Assembly: GCF_035222375.1 (NCBI RefSeq) | Contig: NC_085891.1 | Coordinates: 434,001 to 498,000 of the forward strand | From: Podospora pseudocomata | Lineage: Eukaryota > Ascomycota > Sordariomycetes > Sordariales > Podosporaceae | DNA length: 64,000 nucleotides | Reading direction: 5' to 3' | In this document: one piece after another, positions 11,694 to 22,555 of the stretch | Layout: each line of letters starts with the position of its first letter | Position numbering within the stretch: the stretch's first letter is position 1 | Notes under the pieces: generated by a model | What the model was told of the DNA's origin: nothing | Seen by the model: only the letters and a program-made list of their open reading frames with translations | The model's database searches: none | Made by a program: the position numbers and the translations under genes

Positions 11694-12137
11694 TCAAGCC
11701 AAAGTCTGGGGAGCATAGCTCTTATCAGGCACAACAGCCTTCCCGTTGACCAACTCCCAGTCAGCATAAGCAGGCCAGACAATCTGCTTCTTGCTCCAGT
11801 CGACCAGAGACCAGGTGGTGAAGCCGTTGCCCTCGCCGAACTGGCCGCTCCAGGACGAGCTGAGGGTGTAAGGGCCGCAGGTGACGCCGTTGGTCGGGGC
11901 GCGGCTGGCGGGGGCGCCGGTGACGGTGTAGGAGCAGTTGGTCACGGCGGCACCGGTCTGGGTGTCGACGCCAAAAGTGACCTTGCAAGAGGTGTCGGCC
12001 TTGTTGCAGGTGCGGGTGAAGGACTTGACGACCCATTGGGGGGTGGCGGCCATGGCGGAGACGGCGTCGCGGGCCTCGAGAGCGGGAGCGGCGAGGGCGG
12101 TGCCGGCGAGGCCGAGGAGGACGGTGGTGAGCTGCAT
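11694..12137 (-). CDS. Small secreted cysteine-containing protein
   Basis: Single-exon gene of 147 aa. It begins with a clear signal peptide (MQLTTVLLGLAGTALAA, residues 1-17), followed by a short pro-like segment ending EARD. The mature part carries four cysteines (RTCNKADTSC, TNCSYT, VTCGPYT), suggesting two disulfides, and is rich in Ser/Thr/Trp. It resembles small secreted proteins of Sordariomycetes that are annotated as hypersensitive-response-inducing or effector-like, but this link is from memory and weak. I chose ATG 12137 because it places the hydrophobic signal at the N-terminus; an upstream in-frame CAG/ATG extension lacks a signal. A TATAAAAG box lies about 125 bp upstream. It is an isolated gene facing away from the small gene at 13227-13516. 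Confidence 0.85.
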   Translation of the reverse strand: MQLTTVLLGLAGTALAAPALEARDAVSAMAATPQWVVKSFTRTCNKADTSCKVTFGVDTQTGAAVTNCSYTVTGAPASRAPTNGVTCGPYTLSSSWSGQFGEGNGFTTWSLVDWSKKQIVWPAYADWELVNGKAVVPDKSYAPQTLA

Positions 12138-12260
12138 TTTGAAATTTGGTTGTTTTGTTTGAGTGTGGTAGAGTAGACTCGAGCGTGACTGTGACTGCAA
12201 GACTGGATGCTGGTGATGGTGATGAGGAAGTAAATTGGACCAAGACTGAAGACATTCAAC

Positions 12261-12270
12261 TCCTTTTATA
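12261..12270 (-). promoter_or_regulatory. TATA box of the small secreted protein gene
   Basis: TATAAAAGGA on the minus strand, about 125 bp upstream of ATG 12137. A strong TATA fits a highly expressed, regulated secreted-protein gene. Confidence 0.6.
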
Positions 12271-13226
12271 CTTATTTACTCGCATACAATTCAACATGTT
12301 GACCTCTCCTGACATAAACATGATCTGACATAAGACCCTTCCAGGATTCTCCGGATGGCCACTGCCGAATACATGCTATGCGAAGCATCTCCAAGCCGCA
12401 ACACGAGAATCATAGTTCCATTGGGGCTTGGTCCGCAGCTCATCCGGCATAGTTGGAGCCACGGTGAGGAGTTATAGTGGGTAAGCAGATGCTGCGACGT
12501 TACTTCGGGTCCTTCGTATTCCCCCAACTCAGTCGCTCACCTGACCGCTCGGTGAATTCGTATCCTTCTTTTCTTGTGCCACCTCATCTCTGGGTCCTCT
12601 ATGATTTGGTGGCTATTTACAGCCCTGAACTAACTGCATAGAATCCTTCGCTGTTGTCAATGTGTTACGAGAAAAAGCCTCTGCTATTGACATGATTGTT
12701 TTGTTTCCGGTACTGCTGCAGAAAAACAAAAAGTCCGAGCGTTATTCCCGAGTAGGCCGGGCTGAGGACGTAAAAGGTGGATGACAGGTGAAGATCAGTT
12801 CAAGAACGAGTATCGGCTATACCCGGATGGGCCGGAGAGGCATCTACTGACGATTCGAACTATGTAATGGCTCCACAGGGTCGAACTGCCAGGAGCTGAA
12901 TATCAAGCTTGGCCTTGAACTTCAATCCTTTTTAACTTTTGAATATTACTGACCATCTGGCAGTCCTTTTATCATATTTGTGCATTGAATACATTATTAT
13001 ACAAGTTTGCGTTCTTGTTGCTTCATAATTCGTTAAGGCTGCTCAAAGTGTTCCCCCATCGCAGCCATTACCCCAGACGGGCCAGCTCCTCGCTTGGCCC
13101 TATTACTCTCCTCCAAATAATCCGTCAACGCTTTCCAGGATACAATGTTATCAGGCTTGTGTTCCATCATTCAGATGCCAAGCGTGCGAGACAAAAACAC
13201 ACAAAACAAAAGCCAGTGCTTAACCA
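12271..13226. other. Intergenic, no gene seen
   Basis: Promoter side of the secreted protein and 3' side of the 75-residue gene. The plus-strand ORF 12985-13335 overlaps the antisense exon 2 of that gene and has no domain. Confidence 0.5.
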
Positions 13227-13516
13227 TCAGGGCTTACTGCTTGGTTGTCCCAGCGAACTCTTGCCCGTCTCTGTCTGCCCAGTATGCGCCGTGTTGTTGA
13301 AGTGCATATCGGTTCCGCCAACCATGCTTGGCTGATGGGCTTGGGCGGGGTATGTGGTGTTGAGAGCATGGTGCTTCTTCTCGGGAGCCGCTATACGAAG
13401 GGTCCAGGTCAGTCACTGGAGAACCACGACAAAGAAATAAGGAATGACATACGCTCTTCGTTGATCATTGTCGCCTGCTCGAATCCCTTGCGCATTGTGT
13501 CCTTGACTTTGTCCAT
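13227..13516 (-). CDS. Small two-exon hydrophilic protein, 75 aa, unknown function
   Basis: Exons 13453-13516 and 13227-13390 (minus) with a 62-nt intron that has a GTATGT donor, a TGACTGAC-type branch site and a TATAG acceptor. The product starts MDKVKDTMRKGFEQATMINE and continues with a His/Asn/Thr/Gln-rich tail (HHALNTTYPAQAHQPS, then GTDMHFNNTAHTGQTETGKS), ending SSKP. It has no signal peptide, no cysteine and no membrane segment; the first 20 residues could form an amphipathic helix and the rest looks disordered, reminiscent of small stress/conidiation proteins. I do not recognise the family. Support comes from textbook splice signals, correct frame across the join and a TATA-like GTATAGG about 80 nt upstream. 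It is easily missed because neither exon is a long ORF. Confidence 0.6.
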
Positions 13517-13797
13517 TGTGATGAAGGTTTTCCGTTGTGTGTCGTTGTTATGTTTTTTGTAAAGATGAACTGTAGTTTTGCCGAGGACAAGTCGATAACC
13601 TATACACCAGACCTACTCTGGATTTTAAGTTCTGTCGTTCAGCTGGACTGATTCAATCATCGTCATGTCATCATCGTTTCGACTTCACGATGGTGCCAAG
13701 ATCCGAACGCTTGGCTGATATCATCAAAACCCAACGATCAGATGAAGTGGGGCATTCCGACGGCAGATCTCAGGGGCAGTGCACCCGTAGAGAAACC

Positions 13798-15618
13798 TCA
13801 CGAACCCCAACGAGCGATGAGCTCATCCTTCTTTGCGCTTCTGGCCCTGAGTTTGGCCATGCTGTTGTTGAGCCCTTCCTTCTCTTGGCGAATCTTTTCC
13901 AGTTCCTGAGAGAGCACATCGATCGAGCTCTCGATCTCGGGGTCCACCAGTCGAACATGTCCAAAGGGGCTCTCCGCCAGGATCGAGTCACGAATGAGTT
14001 GGATGGCAACCTTTCCATCAGCAATCTGTCTGGTGGCCGTGTAATCGAACGATTCTTGTACGTTCTTGGCAATATCCTCAGTCTTGCTGCGCCTTTCGGC
14101 GAGAATACTGGCCAACTCCCTTGCCCGAGCTGGGAAGTCAGGTGTCCCCTCTTCCTCGTGGGGTAAACTGATAGCAAGCGATCGCAATATCTCGTCCAGT
14201 GGCGACTCTTCCATAGCACCGCCCATCCCAGAAGAGCGTCGAGCATGTCTGGGCCGAGGACGAACGGGAGAATCCATCACACCGCGTTGACTAACGGTCG
14301 GACGACGTGAACGCGGTGTTGCGAGTGCGACCTTGGTGGCAACCTCTGACTGGGCTATCTCGAGGAGAGAATCGGCCGCGAGTTGGTAAGCCTTGAACGC
14401 CTCTAGGCGTGCGCTTAAATCTTGCACATGATCGAGGAGGTAGTCGAGACAGTCGTGAACCTAACCCGCGGTTAGCCCGAGGACCCCTACTGCTGTGTCC
14501 AAGCCACCCACATATCCAGTTGCCTGTTTCGACTTTGCTTGCTCCTGGCCATTCTTGGCCTCCACCTTCTTCAGCGCCGGCTCGAGAAACTGCTGCTCGA
14601 CAGACATCTGTGCAACAGGCAGGATCTCGGAGTAGAGGGATTCGACCTCCTCCTGCAGGGAAGAGACTTCTCCAGGTGAGACTCGGCTGCTGGACCCTGA
14701 ATTCTTCTCCTCCAAGGTCTCAAGATAGATACGATCGAGTCTCGTCCGGACGCCCTCCACAGTACACTTGATCAGCCTGCCCTCGCGTGAGTCCCTGAAT
14801 CGAGAAGGAAAACAATGGGGGATAAGGGTCCGCACCTCGCACATGTTTCACGCAGCATGACGACATGATTTTGCTCTTCAGGGTCTTTTGTATCCAGTTC
14901 CCATCCCAGTTTCTGGAGGCTTGCCAGGAGCTTATCGTCTGAGCGGAACAGGGTGTCGACGGTTTGCTGGATGGCCGGGCCGGCCCCTGTGGTTTGCTGT
15001 TCCAACTCGAGAAGTTGAGAATCCAGGGACTGAGACAGCTCTTCAACCTGAACACCTTGTTATTACCAAGCTCGCAAGGGTCGAGATAGGAGGGGACGTG
15101 TGTGTTTCTGAACGCACAGCCAGAGTAAGATCCCTACGTTGGGACTCATATTTTCGGTCCTGCTCCGACTCAAACACCCGTCTTTCCTGGCGAGTCTGGC
15201 GATCCGCAGCCACGAGGCGGTCAAGGGCCTCACGCTGCTGCTTCAGGGTCTCGGTCTGCTTGGTGATGGCTTGGGTAGACCTGTCCAGCTGTTCGATGGC
15301 GTCTCTGACATTCTCATCCGTGAGCCCCTGAACAGCAGCCAGATCCGAGGATGATGCCAGCTTGTCGACCATGCCGGCCTTCTCCAGTGCAGCATATCTC
15401 GTAAAGGGTTAGTATGAGAGGGAATATACAAGGACGACGACGATAACCTACTGGGCAAACTCGTCCGGGGTGAGGAGAGTGTCCGGGGTGAGATGGGATG
15501 TTGCCCACTGCACAAACTGGTTGCCCGTGGATGAGCCGTTGAAGGCGGCCCTCACCGCCGCTGCATCGAATGACGCGTCGTACGCCCTCAGCAATTTGAC
15601 GAGAAATTCAGGGTCCAT
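13798..15618 (-). CDS. Coiled-coil protein resembling augmin subunit HAUS3
   Basis: Five exons (15452-15618, 15118-15397, 14836-15047, 14512-14794, 13798-14460) give 534 aa. The N-terminus (MDPEFLVKLLRAYDASFDAA ... NQFVQWATSHL ... LLTPDEFAQYAALEKAG) matches in layout the start of HAUS3, a subunit of the augmin complex that recruits gamma-tubulin to existing microtubules. Two long heptad regions follow (about residues 75-160 and 240-350), then a Ser/Pro/Arg-rich linker and a final coiled coil ending ARWGS. Augmin is known in some filamentous ascomycetes. Four introns have good consensus; intron 3 (14795-14835) is only 41 nt with a GTGCGG donor, so that border is the weakest. The start ATG 15618 is divergent from the LrgB-type gene. 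Alternative: another kinetochore or spindle coiled-coil protein. Confidence 0.6.
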
Positions 15619-18600
15619 CGGGACAGGGATGGGTTTGCGGGCAGAGAGACACAGCAGCAGCTCAAAGCAAAATCCTGCATCCACGAGTCGAGTCGTGGTG
15701 ATATGTGGCGTTTTGGTGTTTCTGTTGACTTTACAGCGCATCCCCTTCTGTTGTTTTTGGGCCCTCACACCCCTAACCCCGCTCCAATGTGGCCTGTGCA
15801 CCACTGCCCTGGACACGCCAAGGTTCGGGGAAGGCTTCCGCTCCAACATCTCCTCCTCATGGCCGGTCATGGGTGTTCCCCAGATTTCAGATCTTATCTC
15901 AACGACAGCTCAACTCATGCCTTATGCCTCCTGCCTCCCTTTTCATCTCTTACGCCCGTAGCCTTCTGGATGGCATTTCTATCTCCAACAGCATAAAGCA
16001 CACACAACACACACCATGAAATATCTGACTGCGGTGTGCCGAAATTGTCCAGCGAGCGCGCGACGGCCAGCCACTTTCTTGCCCAACATGACTGAACGAG
16101 TCCCTGCATATCTCTCCCTCGGTGACCCATGCGGAGAATATGGATGATACCTGCCCAGACCGTGCTTGACGCCGCCCACCTTCTCTCAACCGCCCGGTCT
16201 ACCCTCGATCCCCCCGATCGCCTTCCAAGGTTCCCAGCCGCCGGTGACACACGCTCTCTGCCAACATTTCCATGGCTGGCGGCCCCTCCCCCCAAACTGG
16301 GGCCTGGAATGGCCCTGTCAACCGGCCTTCTCGAAGAATCGCAGAGGACCTTCTCCAGTTTGGCAAATCTAACCGAGAAAGCGGAATCCCGGTCGACCGG
16401 CCTTTGCCAGTCCGATTTTCTCTCGTTCTCTGATCGGAAAGGGCGATCTAAGGGAAGAGGATGTTTCCTTCCATCGAAAGTCAATGATCCGGCCTTCGAG
16501 AATCGTCACTGCCCTGATACGGGTTCGTGTCCACACCCGAAACTGGGACGGGGGAAACAAAAAGCAGCGGGTGCGCCTGCCCATTCTCGACCGCGGGCAT
16601 CATTCGGAGCTTTCGTCGTGAGGCTTATTCGGAAGACGTAGACTCGGACCCGACCTGTCCAGCGGGCTAATCACGGCGGTTTTTGCACCAGAACTGGTCG
16701 CAGCAGCGTGATGCACAGCGTGTTGATTGGGCTAGTTCATGCGTGCTCGACAGGAGCGTCAGCCTTGTGGTGATGCCAACACAGCGAGTCCCAGGCTCTC
16801 TCTTTTCCCCTTCTTGTCGCGATCCAGTCGTACAGCATGGCGCGACTGCAGTGGTTGCAACGAAAATGGACACGCTTGACGCTCAAAGGCCGACCGACAG
16901 CAGCATGCGCCCAGGATGTCGCCGATCGTGGGGAACAGCCATCTCGCAGCCCGAACTAAGCTGCCGTTGGAGGATGAAAATAGGAAGCAGGAAGACGCTC
17001 AGCTATTCAGGGCCTCGACCACGGTTTTCGAAGACGATCGTCTGAATTAGCTTCTCCGCGCAGCACAAGCACAAGCCGTTGTGGACAGGAGACGTACGAC
17101 GGCTGGACCACCTTCTCCGATGTCCCTCGCCATTACATCCATCTTCCCCACGAGCCAACCCAATCGCACCAACACCAGTACACGACACAGACCACGGAGA
17201 CCACCCAGCGTATCAAGCACACCACACCAACCACCCGGGCACCGCACGCTCCCCTCTACTTTTACGATGCGCATGCGTTGTACCTGCTGTGCTCTCAGTG
17301 AAAACATCGCTGATTATCACGCTTGGGCCAGAGGACGGCTCGAGCCGCAGGAAACCGTTGTTTCGGGGCGGAAAGGTGCAGATTTACCGCCACATCCCCG
17401 AGCTCATACTACTTCATGACTGGACTGCTCTTGATGCTTTCGTTTGAGGCCCGAAAAAAGATACGACGTCTTGGCTTCTCGGTTTGTCATGGTGTCCCGA
17501 TTGGGCTTCAGTGGACGCTTGTTGACAGCCCCCTGGTTCGCACCCTCTACGCCGCAGCCACCACGGAAGCATCCGGACGCTGGCGCTTGTCAGATCTGAC
17601 ATGCTCCTGTCTCTAGCCTAACGCAGCCCTGAGGATGATAGCTTGATTGCTTGCTGTCGTTTGGATGACTGGCAGCCACACCGGCATCTTGTTTGCGGGG
17701 CGTTGCAGTGGCTTGATATCCATGTATCGGGTAGCCTATGCGGCTTCGGCCCCCTTCCCGGGCTCTGTGAGAGGGGCCTCCTGTCCGTCATTTTCATGAC
17801 ATGACAGTCAAGACAAGACCCCTCGCTTGGATGCGTGTTTGGGCGGTACGTGGCTGCGAGCAGGGGTGCGTGGGTTGCTGGACTGAGCCTCGGGTGTGTG
17901 TGTGTGTGTGTGCCTGCGTGTGAGAGAGTAACAGTTCTGTAGGCACTTACTCGTTATGTGCCTGCTCCCAGTTCAGTTATGCCAGGGTCCTTACGCACCC
18001 CGGCCGTGTAAAACGAGAACGTCACCCCTCGAGCCAACCGTTCGGTGCTGGGATGGCGATATTGCAATAGGGCCTGGTTCCCGGCGGCACAGAACTCCTG
18101 CCGTTCCGGTTGCTTGGAGACTCAAAGCACAAACACTCGATCTCCCAAGATGTTCCCGGCTTCCCAGATACCCTTTGTGTGCCGCTTCTGTTTGATGACC
18201 CAAGCATGCAGGTCATCGCGGGCCGTACAGGTAGAGGGAAGAAAGGGACTCCAGGAGATGGGTAGCCTACACCGACAAGTTGACGTGTCGTCCTATTACA
18301 TCACCTACCACCAACCGCCATGCTGTGAAGCCCAGCTGGCAAACACACCACGGCACCACCACGGCCACCACGGCCTGGGCGTCGTGTCTATTTTCTCGAT
18401 CTCTGGGTTAGATGTGGATGGACTGGGGAGAAAGTTCCGGTGGCACTGGGCCACAAGCCTGCTCGAGTATCGAATCACAGTCGAAGCATACCGAAATACT
18501 CCTGATCAGCAAGAGCACAGCGTTTGGTTGCGGGGCAGCACCCTCCCCCTCTCTTTTTGTCTCCTTTTTGTGCCCAGTCCTCGGTGGCTCTCGGGTGCGG

Positions 18601-19138
18601 GCGGAAGCAAGGAAAGGGTGACCTTCACCTCCGGCCGAGCGAAACCTTGGGAGTAGACTTTTGCTTCCCAACCGACCCCTTGACCGCTTCGCTTCCCACA
18701 GCGCCAGACTAGGCACAAGGAACAAGGTCAAACTCCACTCCATGCCATGACTGATACTGATTCGCATTTCCACATGGGCGCCGGGGAATACAAACGCGAG
18801 GCCGGCTGCAGTGTGTGTCCCAGACACCACGAGGTTCTGACAAAAAGCAGACTTGCCAATGCAGTCCCCTTAAGTGCGACTATCGCCATCCTCTTTTCTC
18901 GTCTGCTGCTCCCGTCTTTACCGTCTTCTCGGATATCCTTCACGGCCAGTCTTGTCTCACTGCTTTGGCATATGTACGGCTTTGTGTGAGAAGCAAACAC
19001 TACTGTCACTACTGTTGTCCTATCCTCTGATCCCGAAGAAAGTCGTTTCGGCCTTCTCTTGGTTTCTTCTTGATACTACACTAGTCCTCTCGGATCCGAG
19101 CACCGCTACCGTGGTGCTGGGTCTCGCTACATACTGCA
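15619..19138. other. 3.5 kb divergent intergenic region
   Basis: Lies between the HAUS3-like gene and the LrgA/LrgB gene. Many overlapping ORFs of 60-200 codons occur on both strands but none shows a domain, consistent codon bias or splice-supported extension. A GT microsatellite is at 17894-17912. I see no RNA gene. Confidence 0.5.
17894..17912. repeat. GT dinucleotide microsatellite
   Basis: Uninterrupted GT run of about nine units. Confidence 0.9.
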
Positions 19139-20985
19139 ATGGCTTCACAAGCAACCGTTCCAACGCCTCTCGCATCTACTTCCACAGTCATGAACACCGA
19201 CTCAGGCCGGTTACTTGTATCGCCACCCCAGAACTCTGAAACAGCACCCCCACGGCGGTATCAGGAGCTATTATCCCGAGTTTTGGATGGTGGGATTGCT
19301 GTTGGGATTGCGGTGGTGGCTCAGTTGTTGATGGCTGGAATCCAGGGGGTGTTGAACGTCAACAGCAACAAGGTCGAATTTCCTCCATCAGTTGTAGCAA
19401 TGGCGGCTATCTTTGGGCTGTTTTGTGCGTGCGGGTGTATCTTCCCAGGTGCAGAGGACTTTTACCGGAACCACCTCAAGAGACCGGTAAGACTTGTTTT
19501 CGTTGACAGTTGAGTGGAGGTATGCCACAACACGAGGCTAACAAGCGATCACAAGGCCGACCTTCTCAACCGGCACATGTCTATTGGTTTCACGATTCCA
19601 TTTCTTATGATCTGCAAGGGCTCGCTCACAGATGTCTGGGTTATTGGGCCGATTATTGGTTGCTTTGGTAGGACGTCCTTCCCCATGAAAAGAGATCGGG
19701 AAGACTGACCAGCCTAGTCCTCACCGGCCTTTTCAACACAGTTTTGTCCTATGTGCTAGCTCTTCCCCTTCAATGCCTCATGGTGCGGTGGGACTCTGGC
19801 AGCTGGTCTTCGTCAGACATCGAAAAGGGGTCACCAACAACTGAAAAAGAGAGACAGAACCCGAAACTTCGTTCACCAGTCAAATCAGTATGCGATTCCA
19901 TGGACACAGAGGACTTTTCTTTGGGTGTCACCCCGCCTCAATCGATGACCCCTGATTCCAAGGCCTCGCCAACTCACCCTGTATCGTTTTCAACATCAGC
20001 TAAACTCTGGTGTCTTGCAAACCCAATGCTCCTTCTCATGTGGACCTTAACTCTCACCATTGGCCTACCTCTCCGCGTCTGCCTTGCTCTCGATACACCA
20101 CTATCCACCTTACTGCTATTCGCCCTTTGGCTTTCAACTTTAGCCATTCAATCATCGCTCAAAACCTCCCCTTACCTCCGCCCATTCGCCCGCACACTCC
20201 TCTCAGGCCTCTTCAACGCCGTCCTCTGGACCTCCCTCACAATGGCAGCCTACCTCCTCCTCGACGGCCACCTCTCCTCCCGCCCCCTCCAAGCCATGCT
20301 CACAACCCTCGAAAGCCACAACCCTTTCTCCAGCGCGCTCCTCAACAGCTTTTCCGTCCCCCTCACAGCAGGGGACGTCGCCCTCTCCATCCTCAACGCC
20401 GGCCTCGTATCCTGGGGCCTCAAACTCTACGAATACCGCCTCCAGCTCTTGTCTCGCGCAGGACTAACAGTCTTCACCGTCTCGTCCCTCATCGCCCTAG
20501 GTAACGTCTCCTGCGGCCCCCTCCTCGCCCACACAATGGGCGTCGCCCCCCAAGGCCGCGCCCTCGCCTTCGCCGCACGGAGCGTGACCCTCGCGCTAGG
20601 CAACCCCGTGCTGGACACCCTATCAGCAGACAAGTCCCTCAACGCAGCAATGGTGGTCATAAGCGGGATCGTCTATCAAATGTCGCTCGGGCTTGGTGTC
20701 GGCCGGTTTTTGGAAAAGCATCTTGTCAACATTGGGGGCCGCGATGATCACACCAACGATACCACCACCGCCACCACCAAAGGGGAAAACGACCCCCGAA
20801 CCGTCGCGGCAGGCGTAGCAGTGGGCATAAACGCTGCAGCAATGGGGACTGCCTATCTCTACGAGACGAAAAGCGAGGCGGCGCCGTATTCGGCCCTGTC
20901 GATGATGGCGCTGGGGATCATGACGGTGGTATTTTCGACGATTGGGCCGCTGGTGTCGTGGGTGTTGGGGAGTGTGGGTGCCTAG
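19139..20985 (+). CDS. LrgA/LrgB-type fused membrane protein
   Basis: Exons 19139-19486, 19556-19667 and 19718-20985 give 575 aa. The N-terminal half has several hydrophobic segments and a HxSIGF-type motif (RHMSIGFTIPFLMICKG) as in LrgA/CidA-like proteins. After a polar loop of about 75 residues, the C-terminal half shows the LrgB signature: AARSVTLALGNPVLDTL, AAMVVISGIVYQM, VAAGVAVGINAAAMGTAYL and YSALSMMALGIMTVVFSTIG. Bacterial LrgA and LrgB are separate proteins linked to holin-like export and pyruvate traffic, and the plant fused homologue PLGG1 carries glycolate/glycerate; the fungal substrate is unknown to me. Location (organelle or plasma membrane) is not evident; there is no obvious presequence. 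Introns of 69 and 50 nt fit consensus and restore membrane segments across joins. Confidence 0.88.
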
Positions 20986-21807
20986 ATTGGACAACACACA
21001 AACTTCTTTTTTGAGGGTCAACAAACAAGTTTGGACATCATTTTGGGCACTCGGGACCTTTTGGAGAGATGAAAATTATGGGAGGGAATAATACTACTAC
21101 AACACCAAAACAACTGAAAACAAAGTGGGCTAAAGTTGCTTCAAGGCTCCTGGAGAGCAACCAACAACTTACGAGACCAAAGAAGGATGTACGAAACATG
21201 TCATGAAGTGGACGTTTCATTTTTTCTAGGGGAATTCTGCGGGGCGGCGTTGGCTATATTATACCCATTGTGCAGTTTCTAGATTGGAACGGTTTCAGAG
21301 CCCCGACTCCCGTTTTGAGGTCTTTTGCTTTTTTTTTCTTTTTTTCTGTCTTTTTGATGACAGCATTGGCGACGGAGTTTATCATCATGATGAATTGTTT
21401 ATGTATTTGGTAATCGGGAAGTGATAGCAATCAAGTAAGCCAGAAAAGGAGGTTATTGTACCTGCTTCTGGTTATTGGATGATGATCTCTTTGACTTGAA
21501 AGTTGCCTGCGTGTGATCATAGTAAACTGTGGCGCATGTCTAGTTGGCGTGGCACCTAGCCAGGCTGCCAACGGCTAAAGCAGTCGATAGGATAGAAGGT
21601 AGACTTGGAACAAATTTTGTCTGGCAGACTTGGCAAACAATCATGACACTCGCAGACCGGGGCAGGGCATTTTGCAGAGAACAATGCTGATCTATTGTCA
21701 ACCCGATGTCCTCTGTTGGCTACTGAGACTGGACCTCAGATACCCTCTCATCCTGTAATTGATGCCTTTCACCCAATTTCTCTTTCGATCCATACACGTT
21801 CCCATCT
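20986..21807. other. Convergent intergenic region
   Basis: 3' regions of the LrgA/LrgB gene (+) and ssp1 (-). T-rich tracts at 21320-21350 fit 3' processing signals. No gene seen. Confidence 0.5.
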
Positions 21808-22555
21808 CTACTCAAGTCTATGCATCCCATCTCCGTTAGCATTCATCCAAAACAAAACAAAACAAAGGTCACCAAGATAAAACTCACCTCTCAATCAAGT
21901 GCAACCCACTCGCCGTGTCAACCACCCCCGAGATCTCTCCCTTCTGCAGCGCAAAAGCAGCATCCTCAAATTCCTTCTGCATGTCCCCGCGTCCGAAATA
22001 ACCCAGGTCGCCCCTCTTGCGCGCCGAGCTACAGTCTGATTCCGACAGGGCCAACTCCCCCAAGGTGATCTCCCCACTCTTGATCCTCTGCTCGTGTGCC
22101 TTGATAATCGACATGGCTTCCTCCTTGGACCGGGTGATTTCGGCCTGTTGCGACAGCCAATGGTCAGCTTACAGTCCTCCTTCGAGACATGGTCAAAAAT
22201 GACAGTAAACATACCTCCTTCCAGCTGGACGCCCGGCGACTGTCCCTGTGCTTGACCAGCAAATGCGCCGCCCTGATCTTGCCGGACTGGGCGTCGCCGG
22301 TGGGAAGAGGCGCCTTGGCCGAGTGGTAGGTCGCCATGTACACCTTGAGCTTCTCGGGGTCGGTGCCGGCGGGGGGTTCCCACCTCGAGGTGCGGTCCAC
22401 GGAGTTGAAGTAGTAGGGCAGGTTCTTGGAGTTGGAGTGACGGACCTCCCAGTGAGGGGGGAGGCCGGTTTCTTGCTGGTTCTGGGGCAGGATGCAGGGT
22501 TAGTTACATGATATAGTAAGCTCGAGATATTGACATTGAGACATACGCCGTTCAT
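21808..22555 (-). CDS. ssp1: Phospho-Ser/Thr-Pro specific prolyl isomerase (Pin1/Ess1/Ssp1)
   Basis: Parvulin-type peptidyl-prolyl isomerase acting on pSer/pThr-Pro bonds, including the RNA polymerase II C-terminal domain (established for Ess1/Pin1). Exons on minus: 22547-22555 (only ATG AAC GGC), 22215-22481, 21888-22144 and 21808-21817 give 180 aa. The WW domain is at residues about 6-40 (LPPHWEVRHS, YYFNS, RTSRWEPP), followed by the parvulin domain with AAHLLVKHRDSRRASSW, the basic phosphate-binding loop, and GDLGYFGRGDMQKEFEDAAF. The last exon of 10 nt (A CTT GAG TAG) is inferred: splicing at a GTGAGT that follows IER gives the family-typical ending HLIERLE, whereas read-through stops at once after IER. 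The first exon codes for three residues. It is divergent from the RPB9-like gene, a functional coincidence since both act on Pol II. Confidence 0.93.

Noticed and set aside
18045-18656. 203-codon ORF on the + strand
   Set aside because: No domain; overlapped by three other frames; unusual Cys/His/Trp pattern without conservation-like spacing.
13798-19138. HAUS3-like and LrgA/LrgB genes as a functional divergent pair
   Set aside because: They are 3.5 kb apart with unrelated predicted roles; no shared motif was seen between them.
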